Of a stretch of DNA of 64,000 nucleotides, positions 1 to 8,622 are shown one piece after another (the stretch's first letter is position 1; each line of letters starts with the position of its first letter). Made by a program: the position numbers and the translations under genes. A model generated the notes under the pieces. It ran no database searches. It worked only from the letters and a program-made list of their open reading frames with translations, and was not told the origin of the DNA. Origin of the DNA: Planobispora rosea (GTDB lineage Bacteria > Actinomycetota > Actinomycetes > Streptosporangiales > Streptosporangiaceae); assembly GCF_014648175.1 (NCBI RefSeq), contig NZ_BMQP01000002.1:186001-250000 (forward strand), in the 5' to 3' direction.

Positions 1-2664
1 CTCCGGGTCGAAGTCGAGCGTGTAGACGTTGGCCTTGTGCCCGGTAAACCGGCCGCGCAGGCTGCGGCGTTCGACGTCCCACAGCAGGATCGTCGGATCG
101 TGTCCTGAGGTGGCCAGGGTGTCGCCGTCCGGGCTGAACCTGAGCGTGATGACCTGTCCGGGCTGGCCGTGCGTGAACGTCGCCAGGCGGGTGCGACGGG
201 CCACGTCCCACAGGAACACCGTCGTGTTCCCGCCCGCGGTGGCCAGGGTGCGTCCGTCGGGACTGAAAGTGACGGCGCTGGCGGTCTCGTCGTGTCCGGT
301 CAGGGTGGCCAGCCGGGCATGCCGGGCCAGATCCCACAGGATGATCATCTTGTCGTCACCGGTGGTGACCAGGGTGCGTCCGTCGGGACTGAACGCCAGC
401 CCGCGAACCGCCTTGCTGTGCCCGGTCAGGGTGGTCAGGCGGATGCGTCGCTCGACGTCCCACACGATGACCGTCGTGTCGTCGCTGGCGGTGGCCACGG
501 TGCGTCCGTCGGCGCTGAAGGCGATCTCCCTGATCTGGCGGGTGTGGCCGGGCAGCAGTGCCGTCCGCGTGCGTGCGGTCATGTCCCACAGGGCCAGAGC
601 GCCGTCCTCGCCGCCGGTGGCCAGTGTGTCCCCGCCGGGGCTGAGCGCGGCGGCCTTCAGCCATGTGTCGTGGCCGGACAGCGTGGCCTGGTGGGCTCCG
701 CTGCGCACGTCCCACAGATGCACCGCCCGGTCGCGTCCGGTGCTGATGAGGAGGCGGCCGTCGGAAGTGAAGAGGATCTGGGAGACGGCGCCGATATGCC
801 CGGTGAGCGAGCCGCGGTAGGCGCGCAGCGACGACATGCTCAACAGGGCGCTGCGCGCTTCAGTCGTCGGTGCGGTCCTGTACGCCTGAGCGGCCAGCAG
901 CATGGCGGCGCCGGGATCGGAATCGGCCAGGTCCAGCGCTTGCATGGCGAACTGGCGCGACAGTGCCATCTGGTGGGCGGTGACGGCTTCCCGCCATTGC
1001 CGTACGGCGACGACGCCCGTGCCAACGGTGATCAGAAGCAGCAGCGCGAGGCCGATGGCCAGATAGCGCAGCTGGCGGGTGCGGCGCGCGGTGCGGAGGC
1101 GCTCGGCGTCCTCGGCTTGGACGGAGGCGTCCAGGAAGGTGCGCTCCGAGGCGTTCAGGGTGGTGTGACGGTCGTCTCGTGAGGCCCACTCCCGGGCCAG
1201 AGCCAGGCGCGTCCCCCGGTACAGCCCTCCCGGATCGTGGTTCAGGGCCACCCAGGCCTGGGCCGCCTGAGTGAGGTGCCGGTGGATACGCAGCCCTTCA
1301 CGGTCGGCCGACAGCCACTGGTGCAGGCGAGGCCAGGCGCGGATCAGCGCCTCATGAGCGACCTGCACGGTGTCGACGCCGAGCGTGATCAGCCGGTGGT
1401 CGGCGAACGCGTCGAGGACGGCCCGGGTGTCGTCTCCGGGGTTCAGTTCGTCCCGGCGGATGCGGCGGCCGGTGTCACCGGTGCCCTCCCCCAGCGCGGT
1501 CAGCCGGACGAACAGATCCTTGGCGCATGCCTGCTGCGCCGGGGTGAGCGAAACGTAGAGCCCTTCGGCGGTCTTGGCCAGAGCGCCGTGGATGCCTCCC
1601 GCCGCCTGGTATCCGGCGAGGGTGAGGGTGTTGCCGCGACGGCGCCGCCAGGTCTCCAGAAGAGCGTGGGAGACCAGCGGCAGGACCGCGGGCTGTCCGG
1701 CGGTGTCGGAGATGATCGCGGCGAGCAGCGCGCTCTCGACGGTACAGCCCGCGTCGCGGGCGGGCTGGGTGATGGCCTGGCGCAGTTCCTCCGTCGTCAT
1801 GGGACCGATGAGGATCTGCGAGTCGGTGAGGGCCTCGGCGAGTTCGGGGTGGTCGGCGCAGTGGGGGTAGAAGTCGGCGCGCACTCCGAGTACCACGTGC
1901 AGCGGACTGCCGGCGGCCTGTGCGGCGGCCAGTAGCGTGGTGATGAACCGGGTTCGCCGCAGCGGGCCGCAGAGGGTGAAGACCTCCTCGAACTGGTCGA
2001 CGACCAGGAGGGTCGGCTGGTCGGGCTCTGATCGGCCGAGGAGGCGGGGCAGCTCGCGTGCGTTCGCCGTGAGGACGGTGTGGATCTCCTCGGCGGTGGC
2101 GTCGCTGACGGCGGCGAGCCGGACAGCGCACTCGTCCAGCGGATCGGTCCCTGGCGTCATCAGTATCGTTCGCCATGCCCGGCCGCCGACGCCATGGTCG
2201 GCGACCGCCGGGATCAGGCCCGCTCGTAGCAGGGAGGACTTCCCACTCCCCGACGCGCCGAACACCGCAAGGAAGCGCTGCCGGGACAGGCGCGCGATGA
2301 ACTCGGCGACCAGCCTGCCACGGCCGTGGAAGCGTCCGGCATCCTGCGGCTGGAACGGAGCCAGCCCCAGGTATGGAGCGGTGTCGGCTGAGGCGCCCGT
2401 CTCTCTGGGGGAGGCGGTGTTCGTCTCCTCGGCGGTGCGCCTCCAGTGCGCCTCCCAGTGCGCGAGGTCGCCGCCGCACGCCTTGACGTAAGCCAGCGTC
2501 ACTGCCAGGGTCGGCAGTTTCTCACCCCGGGCGGCCTGAGCGAGAGTGGTGGGCGAATAGTGCGCCCGTTGCGCCAGTTCTCGATATCCCGGGTTTCCTG
2601 CTTGCTGGCGTAGCTGGCGCAACTGCCAGGCGAAGTGTTGAACCGGGTCCTTATCTGGATTCAC
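1..2664 (-). CDS. nSTAND1 NTPase with N-terminal HTH and C-terminal WD40 propeller (partial, C-terminus off left edge)
   Basis: The frame is open from a GTG at 2664 to the window edge (888 codons seen). Residues about 1-65 form an XRE-like helix-turn-helix (YRELAQRAHYSPTTLAQA). A P-loop GASGSGKS sits at 136-143 and a Walker-B-like LLVVDQFEEVF near 220, the hallmark pair of the novel STAND NTPase 1 family. A hydrophobic helix (LAIGLALLLLLITVGTGVV) lies near 530-550. From about residue 605 onward come WD40 repeats of the form LTGH...FSPDGRTLATxxxD..I.LWD; six are complete and a seventh is entered. STAND proteins are ATP-dependent signalling switches in which the repeat domain senses a ligand; here the effector would be the HTH or a membrane event (inference). 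The downstream end, and any further domain, lies outside the window. Confidence 0.9.
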   Translation of the reverse strand, partial: MNPDKDPVQHFAWQLRQLRQQAGNPGYRELAQRAHYSPTTLAQAARGEKLPTLAVTLAYVKACGGDLAHWEAHWRRTAEETNTASPRETGASADTAPYLGLAPFQPQDAGRFHGRGRLVAEFIARLSRQRFLAVFGASGSGKSSLLRAGLIPAVADHGVGGRAWRTILMTPGTDPLDECAVRLAAVSDATAEEIHTVLTANARELPRLLGRSEPDQPTLLVVDQFEEVFTLCGPLRRTRFITTLLAAAQAAGSPLHVVLGVRADFYPHCADHPELAEALTDSQILIGPMTTEELRQAITQPARDAGCTVESALLAAIISDTAGQPAVLPLVSHALLETWRRRRGNTLTLAGYQAAGGIHGALAKTAEGLYVSLTPAQQACAKDLFVRLTALGEGTGDTGRRIRRDELNPGDDTRAVLDAFADHRLITLGVDTVQVAHEALIRAWPRLHQWLSADREGLRIHRHLTQAAQAWVALNHDPGGLYRGTRLALAREWASRDDRHTTLNASERTFLDASVQAEDAERLRTARRTRQLRYLAIGLALLLLITVGTGVVAVRQWREAVTAHQMALSRQFAMQALDLADSDPGAAMLLAAQAYRTAPTTEARSALLSMSSLRAYRGSLTGHIGAVSQILFTSDGRLLISTGRDRAVHLWDVRSGAHQATLSGHDTWLKAAALSPGGDTLATGGEDGALALWDMTARTRTALLPGHTRQIREIAFSADGRTVATASDDTTVIVWDVERRIRLTTLTGHSKAVRGLAFSPDGRTLVTTGDDKMIILWDLARHARLATLTGHDETASAVTFSPDGRTLATAGGNTTVFLWDVARRTRLATFTHGQPGQVITLRFSPDGDTLATSGHDPTILLWDVERRSLRGRFTGHKANVYTLDFDPE

Positions 2665-2871
2665 CGGACGTTCGGGGCGAGGAATGCTCCACCTCCAGGA
2701 GTCCCGATCGCGAAGAAGGCTTAGATTGCGACCACGGTGCCAATTATGTACTACTGTGTTCCGTTCTTTTCATATGATCCGAACTCGTCCGTACTGCTAT
2801 TGTCGAGTCCCTCGAAAGGACATGCGATACGCGCAACGGGGCGGGTACATCCCCGCCGAACAGGAACGGCG

Positions 2872-3228
2872 CGAACAGGTGCCGCCGCACCGAGCCGTCG
2901 AGCGCGACGAGGAGGCCATCGGCGCATGGAAGGGGCGAGGTGTGGCCGCAGGCAAAACCACCGCGGCGGACCTGGGCGCCTGGATCTGCTTCGCCGATGA
3001 GACGGGCCAAGGGCTCAAGGCCGCCGAGAGCACGCATCTGGGCCCCGCCCGGGACGCGGCCGATCGTGGCTGTGCGCGGCCGCAGCGCCGGGCGGGTGAA
3101 CGTGGCCGGGGTGGTCTGCTTTCGCCCCGGCGCACGCGCCGGAGCCGAACCCCGCCGAAGGGGTCTGGTCGCTGCTCAAGCGCGCCGTCGCCAACTTCGT
3201 CGCGGCCGGCCTGGACGGCGTGGTCTGG
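2872..3228 (+). pseudogene. Decayed IS630-family transposase remnant
   Basis: Pieces of an IS630-type DDE transposase can be read only by switching frames. One frame gives AVERDEEAIGAW...ADLGAWICFADETGQ, the first catalytic Asp region. A second frame gives RPIVAVRGRSAGRVNVAGVVCFRPG. A third gives PNPAEGVWSLLKRAVANF, the last catalytic Glu region. At least two frameshifts and an internal deletion between the second and third pieces are needed, and neither end shows clear terminal repeats. It abuts the stop codon of the TetR gene on the other strand. This is a relic of a past insertion, not an active element. The stretch 2665-2871 upstream of it is less GC-rich and carries no gene I can support; it probably holds the promoter of the minus-strand NTPase gene. 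Confidence 0.75.
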
Positions 3229-3852
3229 TCAGCCCGGGATGAGCAGCCTCAGGGACCCCTTCGAGAAAGCGACGAGGACGTCCACCACCTCCTCCAGGTC
3301 GGGGTAGCGCCCCTCCAGGTGGCCGAGGGCCATCGTGGTGGTCAGCGCGTTGATCCCGTCGGCGACCATCTCCAGGCGGCGGCGGTCGCCCTCGGTCCCG
3401 GTCGGGAAGCCCATGGCCGCCAGGTCGGCGGCCAGGTGCGCCCGGTAGGCGGCCACGGTCTGGACGGCGAAGTCCTGCAGCGGGGAGGAGGGGTCGTGCC
3501 GGGCGCGCAGGCCGATGCGGAACAGCTCCGGGTGTCGGCAGATGGCCTCCAGCGGGATGCGGAAGGCGTCGCGGTGCCGCTCGGCGTCGCCGGCCGTGTG
3601 GGCCTTCAGCCGGACCTCCCGCATCGTGGCCCGCAGCCGCTCGCCCGCCTGGTCGCCGAGCGCCCGCAGCAGCTCGTGCCGGTCCTTGAAGTGCACGTAG
3701 AAGCTCGACTGGGCGATCCCGGCCGCCTTGGCGACCTTGCCCGTGGTCAGCCCGGCCTCGCCCTCCGCGTCGAGGATGGCGAACCCGGCCCGGATGAGGC
3801 GCCGCCTGGTCAGCTCCTTGGCCTCGCTGCGGCTCAGCGGCGTCCCGGCCAT
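3229..3852 (-). CDS. TetR/AcrR family transcriptional repressor
   Basis: A 207-residue protein with the usual TetR plan. An N-terminal helix-turn-helix lies at about 36-56 (TTGKVAKAAGIAQSSFYVHFKDRHELL), followed by an all-helical ligand/dimerisation domain. The ATG at 3852 is preferred over an upstream in-frame start because it has an AGGAGG seven bases upstream and starts right before the conserved helix 1. It is divergent from the peptide/nickel-type ABC operon, and a perfect palindrome lies in the shared promoter region. It is therefore the probable repressor of both itself and the transporter; the inducer is unknown. Confidence 0.9.
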   Translation of the reverse strand: MAGTPLSRSEAKELTRRRLIRAGFAILDAEGEAGLTTGKVAKAAGIAQSSFYVHFKDRHELLRALGDQAGERLRATMREVRLKAHTAGDAERHRDAFRIPLEAICRHPELFRIGLRARHDPSSPLQDFAVQTVAAYRAHLAADLAAMGFPTGTEGDRRRLEMVADGINALTTTMALGHLEGRYPDLEEVVDVLVAFSKGSLRLLIPG

Positions 3853-3939
3853 CGTTTCCTCCTCGGTCCCTGCAACCCTACGCGGCGTCCGGCTCCCGGA
3901 AAGCGGTGCAAACAAGGCCGTCAGGGGCCTTGTGAGATT

Positions 3940-3965
3940 TTTCACCGATAGTACTATCGGTGAAA
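3940..3965. promoter_or_regulatory. TetR operator candidate (perfect 26-bp palindrome)
   Basis: The half-site TTTCACCGATAGT is followed directly by its exact reverse complement, with no spacer. It lies between the divergent TetR gene (start 3852) and the ABC operon (start 4000), about 35 bases before the first gene of the operon. Position and symmetry fit binding of a TetR dimer that blocks the operon promoter. No other palindrome of this quality lies in the gap. Confidence 0.8.
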
Positions 3966-3999
3966 CTACTCTCGGGGGGCTTACCGGGAGGAGGCGCAC

Positions 4000-5628
4000 A
4001 TGCGGCGCTCCATGATCTTGATTGCTTCTGTCTTGTCCCTGGCCCTGGTCGCGTGCAGCGGCCCCCGTCCGACCGCGGAGGGACCGCCGGGCGCGGGGGC
4101 GTCCCCCGCGGGATCACCCGTCCAGGGGGGACGGCTCGTCTACGCGCTCAGTGCCGACGCCAACGGGTTCAATCCCGTCACCGACCAGTTCGCGTCCCAG
4201 AGCTACAGCATGACCGGGACGATCATCGAGGCCCTCGTCTCGATCGACGCCCAGGGCAACTGGAAACCCATGCTGGCCGAGTCCCTGACCCCCAACACGG
4301 ACGCCAACGAGTGGACCATCAAGGTGCGCTCCGGGATCACCTTCTCCAACGGGGAGCCGCTGAACGCGGAGGTCGTCAAGGCCAACCTCGACGCGCAGAA
4401 GGCCTCGCCGCTCAACACGGCGGTGTTCGCGCCTGTGAAATCCATCGAGGTCACGGATCCGATGACGGTGAAGGTCGCACTGAACAACCCCTGGGTGGCG
4501 TTCCCCTACTACCTCGCCGCGCAGATCGGCATGATCGTCCCCAAGTCCTCGCTCGCCGACCCGAAGGCCGCCAGCCGCACGCCGGTCGGGACCGGGGCGT
4601 TCGTGTTCAAGGAGTACGTGCCCGGCAGCCGGTTCGTGGCGACGAGGAACCCGAACTACTGGCGCAAGGGCCTGCCGTACCTCGACGAGATCGAGTTCCG
4701 GATCCTGCCCGACAGCCAGACCCGGGCGCAGACCCTGGAGGCCGGCGGCGTCGACGCGATGGGCACCACGCGGGACGAGGACATCGTCAAGTTCGGCGGG
4801 CTCAAGGACGCCTACACCGTCGGCCGGGCCACCGGGATGGCGGTGCCGGAGTACATGTTCATGCTCAACACCGCCGTGGCGCCCCTGGACGACCTGCGGG
4901 TCCGCCGGGCGCTCGCCCACGGCACCGACCGCAGGACGGTCATCTCCACGCTCCGCGGCGGGCTGACCAAGGAGGCCGACAGCCCCTGGTCGAAGGACTC
5001 CAAGTGGTACGCCCCCGGAGGGAACTACCCGGCCTACGACCCGGCCAGGGCCACCGAGCTGATCAAGCAGGTCGAGGCCGAGAAGGGGCCGGTCACGTTC
5101 GAGATCATCTCGCCGCCCGACCCCAACACCATGCAGGGCATCGAACTCGCCCAGGACATGTGGCGCAAGATCGGCGTGGAGATGACGATCAAGCAGGTGG
5201 ACCAGGCCGACCTGATCAACCGGGCGGTTACGGGCGACTACCAGGCCACCGTATGGGTGCAGTTCTCCTCCCCCGACCCCGACGGCGAGTACATCTGGAT
5301 GCACCAGAACTACGCCCAGCCGGTCGGCGCCGTCTCCCTCAACTTCACCCGGCTCAAGGACGCCGAGCTCAGCAACGCCCTCGACACCGGCCGGAGCAAC
5401 CCCCAGGAGGACGTCCGCAAGAAGGCCTACGCCACCGTGCAGCAGCGGCTGCGCGAGCTCGTCCCCTACGTCTTCATCGACCACCTCGACACCGGAGCCG
5501 TGATCGCCAAGACGAAGGTCAAGGGCATCGGGCAGCACGTCCTGCCGGACGGCTCCAAGGGGATGCCGCTGACCGGGTCGCCGATCCCGTACCACCCGTT
5601 CTCCCAGCTCTGGCTCGACCAGCCGTGA
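4000..5628 (+). CDS. ABC transporter substrate-binding lipoprotein, peptide/nickel/opine type (SBP family 5)
   Basis: A 542-residue extracytoplasmic solute-binding protein. The N-terminus is a lipoprotein signal (positively charged MRRS, hydrophobic core, lipobox LVAC with Cys19), followed by a Pro/Gly-rich linker. The body matches the DppA/OppA fold family: GGRLVYALSADANGFNP at the start, then WTIKVRSGITFSNGEPLNAEVVKAN, TPVGTGAFVFKEYVPGSRF and NPNYWRKGLPYLDEIEF. The ATG at 4000 has GGAGG at a good distance. It is the first gene of a four-gene operon. The substrate cannot be told from sequence; family members bind peptides, nickel chelates or sugars. Confidence 0.93.
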   Translation: MRRSMILIASVLSLALVACSGPRPTAEGPPGAGASPAGSPVQGGRLVYALSADANGFNPVTDQFASQSYSMTGTIIEALVSIDAQGNWKPMLAESLTPNTDANEWTIKVRSGITFSNGEPLNAEVVKANLDAQKASPLNTAVFAPVKSIEVTDPMTVKVALNNPWVAFPYYLAAQIGMIVPKSSLADPKAASRTPVGTGAFVFKEYVPGSRFVATRNPNYWRKGLPYLDEIEFRILPDSQTRAQTLEAGGVDAMGTTRDEDIVKFGGLKDAYTVGRATGMAVPEYMFMLNTAVAPLDDLRVRRALAHGTDRRTVISTLRGGLTKEADSPWSKDSKWYAPGGNYPAYDPARATELIKQVEAEKGPVTFEIISPPDPNTMQGIELAQDMWRKIGVEMTIKQVDQADLINRAVTGDYQATVWVQFSSPDPDGEYIWMHQNYAQPVGAVSLNFTRLKDAELSNALDTGRSNPQEDVRKKAYATVQQRLRELVPYVFIDHLDTGAVIAKTKVKGIGQHVLPDGSKGMPLTGSPIPYHPFSQLWLDQP

Positions 5629-6560
5629 TAGCCCTGCGGCTGGTCCGCCTCCTGCTCGTGCTGCTCGTGGTCACCTTCCTGTCCTTCCTCCTGCTCAACC
5701 TGCTGCCGGGCGACCCGACCACGCAGATCCTGGGCCTGTCGGCGAGCGAGGAGGCCCGCGAGCAGCTCCGCCGGGAGCTCCACCTGGACGACCCCCTGTT
5801 CAGCCGCTACCTGTCCTGGCTCGGCGGCCTGGCCACCGGCGACCTGGGCTCCTCCTACACCACGAGCGTGCCCGTCACCGAGGCGCTGGCCGAGCGGCTC
5901 CCGGTCACCCTGGAACTGCTGATCGCGGCGCAGGTGGTCGCGCTCGGCCTCGCCGTGCCGATCGGCGTCGCGGCGGCCCGCCGGGCGGGCCGGCCCCTGG
6001 ACCAGGCGCTGACCGCGCTCAGCTTCGGGCTGCTGTCCACCCCGGTGTTCGTGCTCGGCGTGCTGCTGATCCTGGTGTTCGCCGTGAAGCTGCAGGTGCT
6101 CCCCGCCACCGGATGGACCCCGATCTCACTGGACCTGGGCTGGAACCTGACGTCGGTCCTGCTGCCCGCGATCACCCTCGGCTGCGCGCAGACGGCCGTC
6201 TACGCCCGGCTGCTGCGCACGGACCTGATCGCCACCCTGCAGGAGGACTACATCACGCTCGCCCGGGCCCGAGGCCTGTCCCCCCGCCGCATCCTGTGGC
6301 GGCACGCGCTGCGGCCCTCCGCCATCTCGCTGATCACCGCCATCGGCCTGAACCTCGGGGCGCTGATCGGCGGCGCGGTGATCATCGAGACGCTCTTCGG
6401 GCTGCCCGGCGTGGGCCGGCTCATCGTGGAGTCCATCTTCGCCCGTGACTATCTGACAGTGCAGGGAGGCGTGGTGCTGATCTCGGTCGGCTACGTGCTC
6501 GTCAACTTCGCGGTGGATCTCGTCTACGTCGCCGTCGATCCCAGGATCCGGCGTGTGTAG
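5625..6560 (+). CDS. ABC transporter permease, DppB type
   Basis: A 311-residue inner-membrane permease that begins with a GTG overlapping the stop of the binding-protein gene (GTGA), so it is translationally coupled. The N-terminal signature LLLNLLPGDPTTQILG (family GDP motif) and the BPD_transp_1 EAA-type loop near DYITLARARGLSPRRILWRHALRPS are both visible. About six membrane segments are present. It forms one half of the membrane channel with the permease domain of the next gene. The reading frame stays open upstream of 5625, but that part is antisense-free noise within the binding-protein gene. Confidence 0.93.
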   Translation: MIALRLVRLLLVLLVVTFLSFLLLNLLPGDPTTQILGLSASEEAREQLRRELHLDDPLFSRYLSWLGGLATGDLGSSYTTSVPVTEALAERLPVTLELLIAAQVVALGLAVPIGVAAARRAGRPLDQALTALSFGLLSTPVFVLGVLLILVFAVKLQVLPATGWTPISLDLGWNLTSVLLPAITLGCAQTAVYARLLRTDLIATLQEDYITLARARGLSPRRILWRHALRPSAISLITAIGLNLGALIGGAVIIETLFGLPGVGRLIVESIFARDYLTVQGGVVLISVGYVLVNFAVDLVYVAVDPRIRRV

Positions 6561-8622
6561 GCGGCTGGGCTGGAGTTTCTGGCTCGCACTGGGCTGGATC
6601 ACGCTGGTTCTGGCGGCGGCGGCCACGGCCGACCTGCTCCCGCTGCCCCGCTACGACGAGACGCTGACCGGGCCGCCCCAGGCCGGCCCCGGCCCGGACC
6701 ACCCGTTCGGCACCGACGGCCTCGGCCGGGACGTGCTGAGCCGGGTCGTGTACGGCGCCCGGGTCTCCCTCCTCGTCGGCGTCGGGGCGGTCCTGCTCGG
6801 CGTCCTGGTCGGCGCGCCCCTGGGCGTGCTGGCCGGGTACCGGCGGCGGGCCACGGACGCGATCATCATGGGGGTCAACGACATCGCGCTCGCCTTCCCC
6901 GCGCTGGTGTTCGCGCTGGCCGTGGTGGCGTTCGCGGGCGCGAACCTGCTCAACGTGCTCATCGTGCTGGGCGTGCTCGGCGTCCCGGCCTGGGTCCGGC
7001 TGGTGCGCGGCGCGACCATGGTCTTCTCCGAGCGGGAGTTCGTCGCCGCCGCGCGGGTGCTCGGCGCCCGGGACCGGACCGTCCTGTGGCGCGAGGTCGT
7101 GCCCAACGTGTCGCTGCCCGTCCTGTCCTACGCCTTCATCGGCATGGCGGTGGCCATCGTGGCCGAGGGGAGTCTCGCCTTCCTCGGCCTGTCGGTCCAG
7201 GCGCCCACCCCCACCTGGGGCGGCCTGATCAACGAAGGCCGTCCCCTGATGGAGAACGCGCCGCACGTCGTGCTCATCCCCTCCTTCGTCATGTTCCTGA
7301 CCGTGCTGGCCTTCAACCTGATCGGAGACCGGCTGCGGGCCATGACCGACGTGCGGCAGAGCAACCTGGAGCCGGTACGGCGCCGCACGGCCGACCGGCT
7401 GCCCGCCCGGCCGCACGACGTCGAGGAGGGCGTCCTCCTCCAGGTCGCCGACCTGCGCACCCACTTCACCACCGCCCGCGGCGTCGTCCGGGCCGTGGAC
7501 GGCGTCTCCTTCACCCTGGAACGCGGCCGGACCCTGGCGATCGTGGGCGAGTCCGGATCGGGCAAGTCCATGCTGATCCGTTCCGTCCTCGGCCTGACCC
7601 CGCAGGCCGGGACGCTGCGCGGCGGGCACGTGTACCTGGACGGGCAGGACCTGACCGAGCTCGACGACGGGCAGATGCGGCACATCCTCGGAACCCGGCT
7701 CGCCGCGGTCTTCCAGGACCCGATGACGGCCCTCAACCCGGTCCGGACGATCGGCGCCCAGGTCATGGAGCCGCTCATGGTCCACCTGGGCATGAAGCGC
7801 AGGGCCGCCCGCGCCCGCGCCGCGGAGCTGCTGGCCTCGGTCGGCATCCCCGAGCCCGCGCGGACCCTGCGCCGCTACCCCCACCAGCTCTCCGGCGGCA
7901 TGCGGCAGCGCGTGACGATCGCGATGGCCCTGTCGTGCGGCCCGGACATCCTGTTCGCCGACGAGCCGACCACCGCGCTCGACGTCACCGTCCAGGACCA
8001 GGTGCTCCGGCTGATCCAGCGGCAGCGCGAGGAGCGGCACATGGCCGTGGTCCTGGTCAGCCACGACCTGTCGGTGGTGGCGGAGTGGGCCGACGAGGTC
8101 ATCGTGATGTACGCCGGCAAGGTCGTCGAGCGGGGCCCGGCGGCCACACTGTTCGAGCGGACCCGCATGCCGTACACGGAGGCGCTGCTGCGGGCGGTGC
8201 CCAAACTGACCGACCCCGCCCACCACCCGCTCCGCCTGCTGCCCGGCCGCCCGCCCGACCTGGCGCACCCGCCGTCGGGCTGCGCCTTCCACCCCCGCTG
8301 CCCCTACGCCAGGGAGCGGTGCGCGGCCGAGGAACCGCCCCTGTTCCAGGCGGAGACCCCCGACCACCTCTACGCCTGCTGGTATCCGGTGGGGACCGGG
8401 GCCGGGGTCGTCGAGACGTCGCCCGAGATGACCGGGGCCTCCGGGGCGGCCGAGGCGCTCAAGGCCGCCGAGGAGGCGGAGGAGGCCGCGGAGCTCACGG
8501 AACTCGCGGGACTTGCGAGGTCCCCGAAGTCCCCCGAGTCCCGCGAGTCCCGCGAGTCCCGTGAGCTCGCGGAACACGAGACGACCGACGTGATCGAAGG
8601 AGCCGACAGCCGTGGCCGGTAG
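6553..8622 (+). CDS. Fused ABC permease (DppC type) and ATP-binding protein (DppD type)
   Basis: A single 689-residue frame joins two subunits that are separate in the classical Dpp/Opp/Nik systems. Residues about 1-270 are the second permease, with the EAA loop at EFVAAARVLGARDRTVLWREVVPN. After a short linker (about 271-290) comes a full ATPase: Walker A GESGSGKS at 332-339, signature LSGGMRQR near 446, Walker B ILFADEPTTALD, H-loop LVSHDLS, and the oligopeptide C-terminal Cys motif (CAFHPRCPYARERC). The tail from about residue 615 is low-complexity Ala/Glu/Ser/Arg. It starts at a GTG overlapping the upstream gene by eight bases. The two partners are in correct register with no intervening stop or start needed. 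Confidence 0.9.
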   Translation: MCRRLGWSFWLALGWITLVLAAAATADLLPLPRYDETLTGPPQAGPGPDHPFGTDGLGRDVLSRVVYGARVSLLVGVGAVLLGVLVGAPLGVLAGYRRRATDAIIMGVNDIALAFPALVFALAVVAFAGANLLNVLIVLGVLGVPAWVRLVRGATMVFSEREFVAAARVLGARDRTVLWREVVPNVSLPVLSYAFIGMAVAIVAEGSLAFLGLSVQAPTPTWGGLINEGRPLMENAPHVVLIPSFVMFLTVLAFNLIGDRLRAMTDVRQSNLEPVRRRTADRLPARPHDVEEGVLLQVADLRTHFTTARGVVRAVDGVSFTLERGRTLAIVGESGSGKSMLIRSVLGLTPQAGTLRGGHVYLDGQDLTELDDGQMRHILGTRLAAVFQDPMTALNPVRTIGAQVMEPLMVHLGMKRRAARARAAELLASVGIPEPARTLRRYPHQLSGGMRQRVTIAMALSCGPDILFADEPTTALDVTVQDQVLRLIQRQREERHMAVVLVSHDLSVVAEWADEVIVMYAGKVVERGPAATLFERTRMPYTEALLRAVPKLTDPAHHPLRLLPGRPPDLAHPPSGCAFHPRCPYARERCAAEEPPLFQAETPDHLYACWYPVGTGAGVVETSPEMTGASGAAEALKAAEEAEEAAELTELAGLARSPKSPESRESRESRELAEHETTDVIEGADSRGR

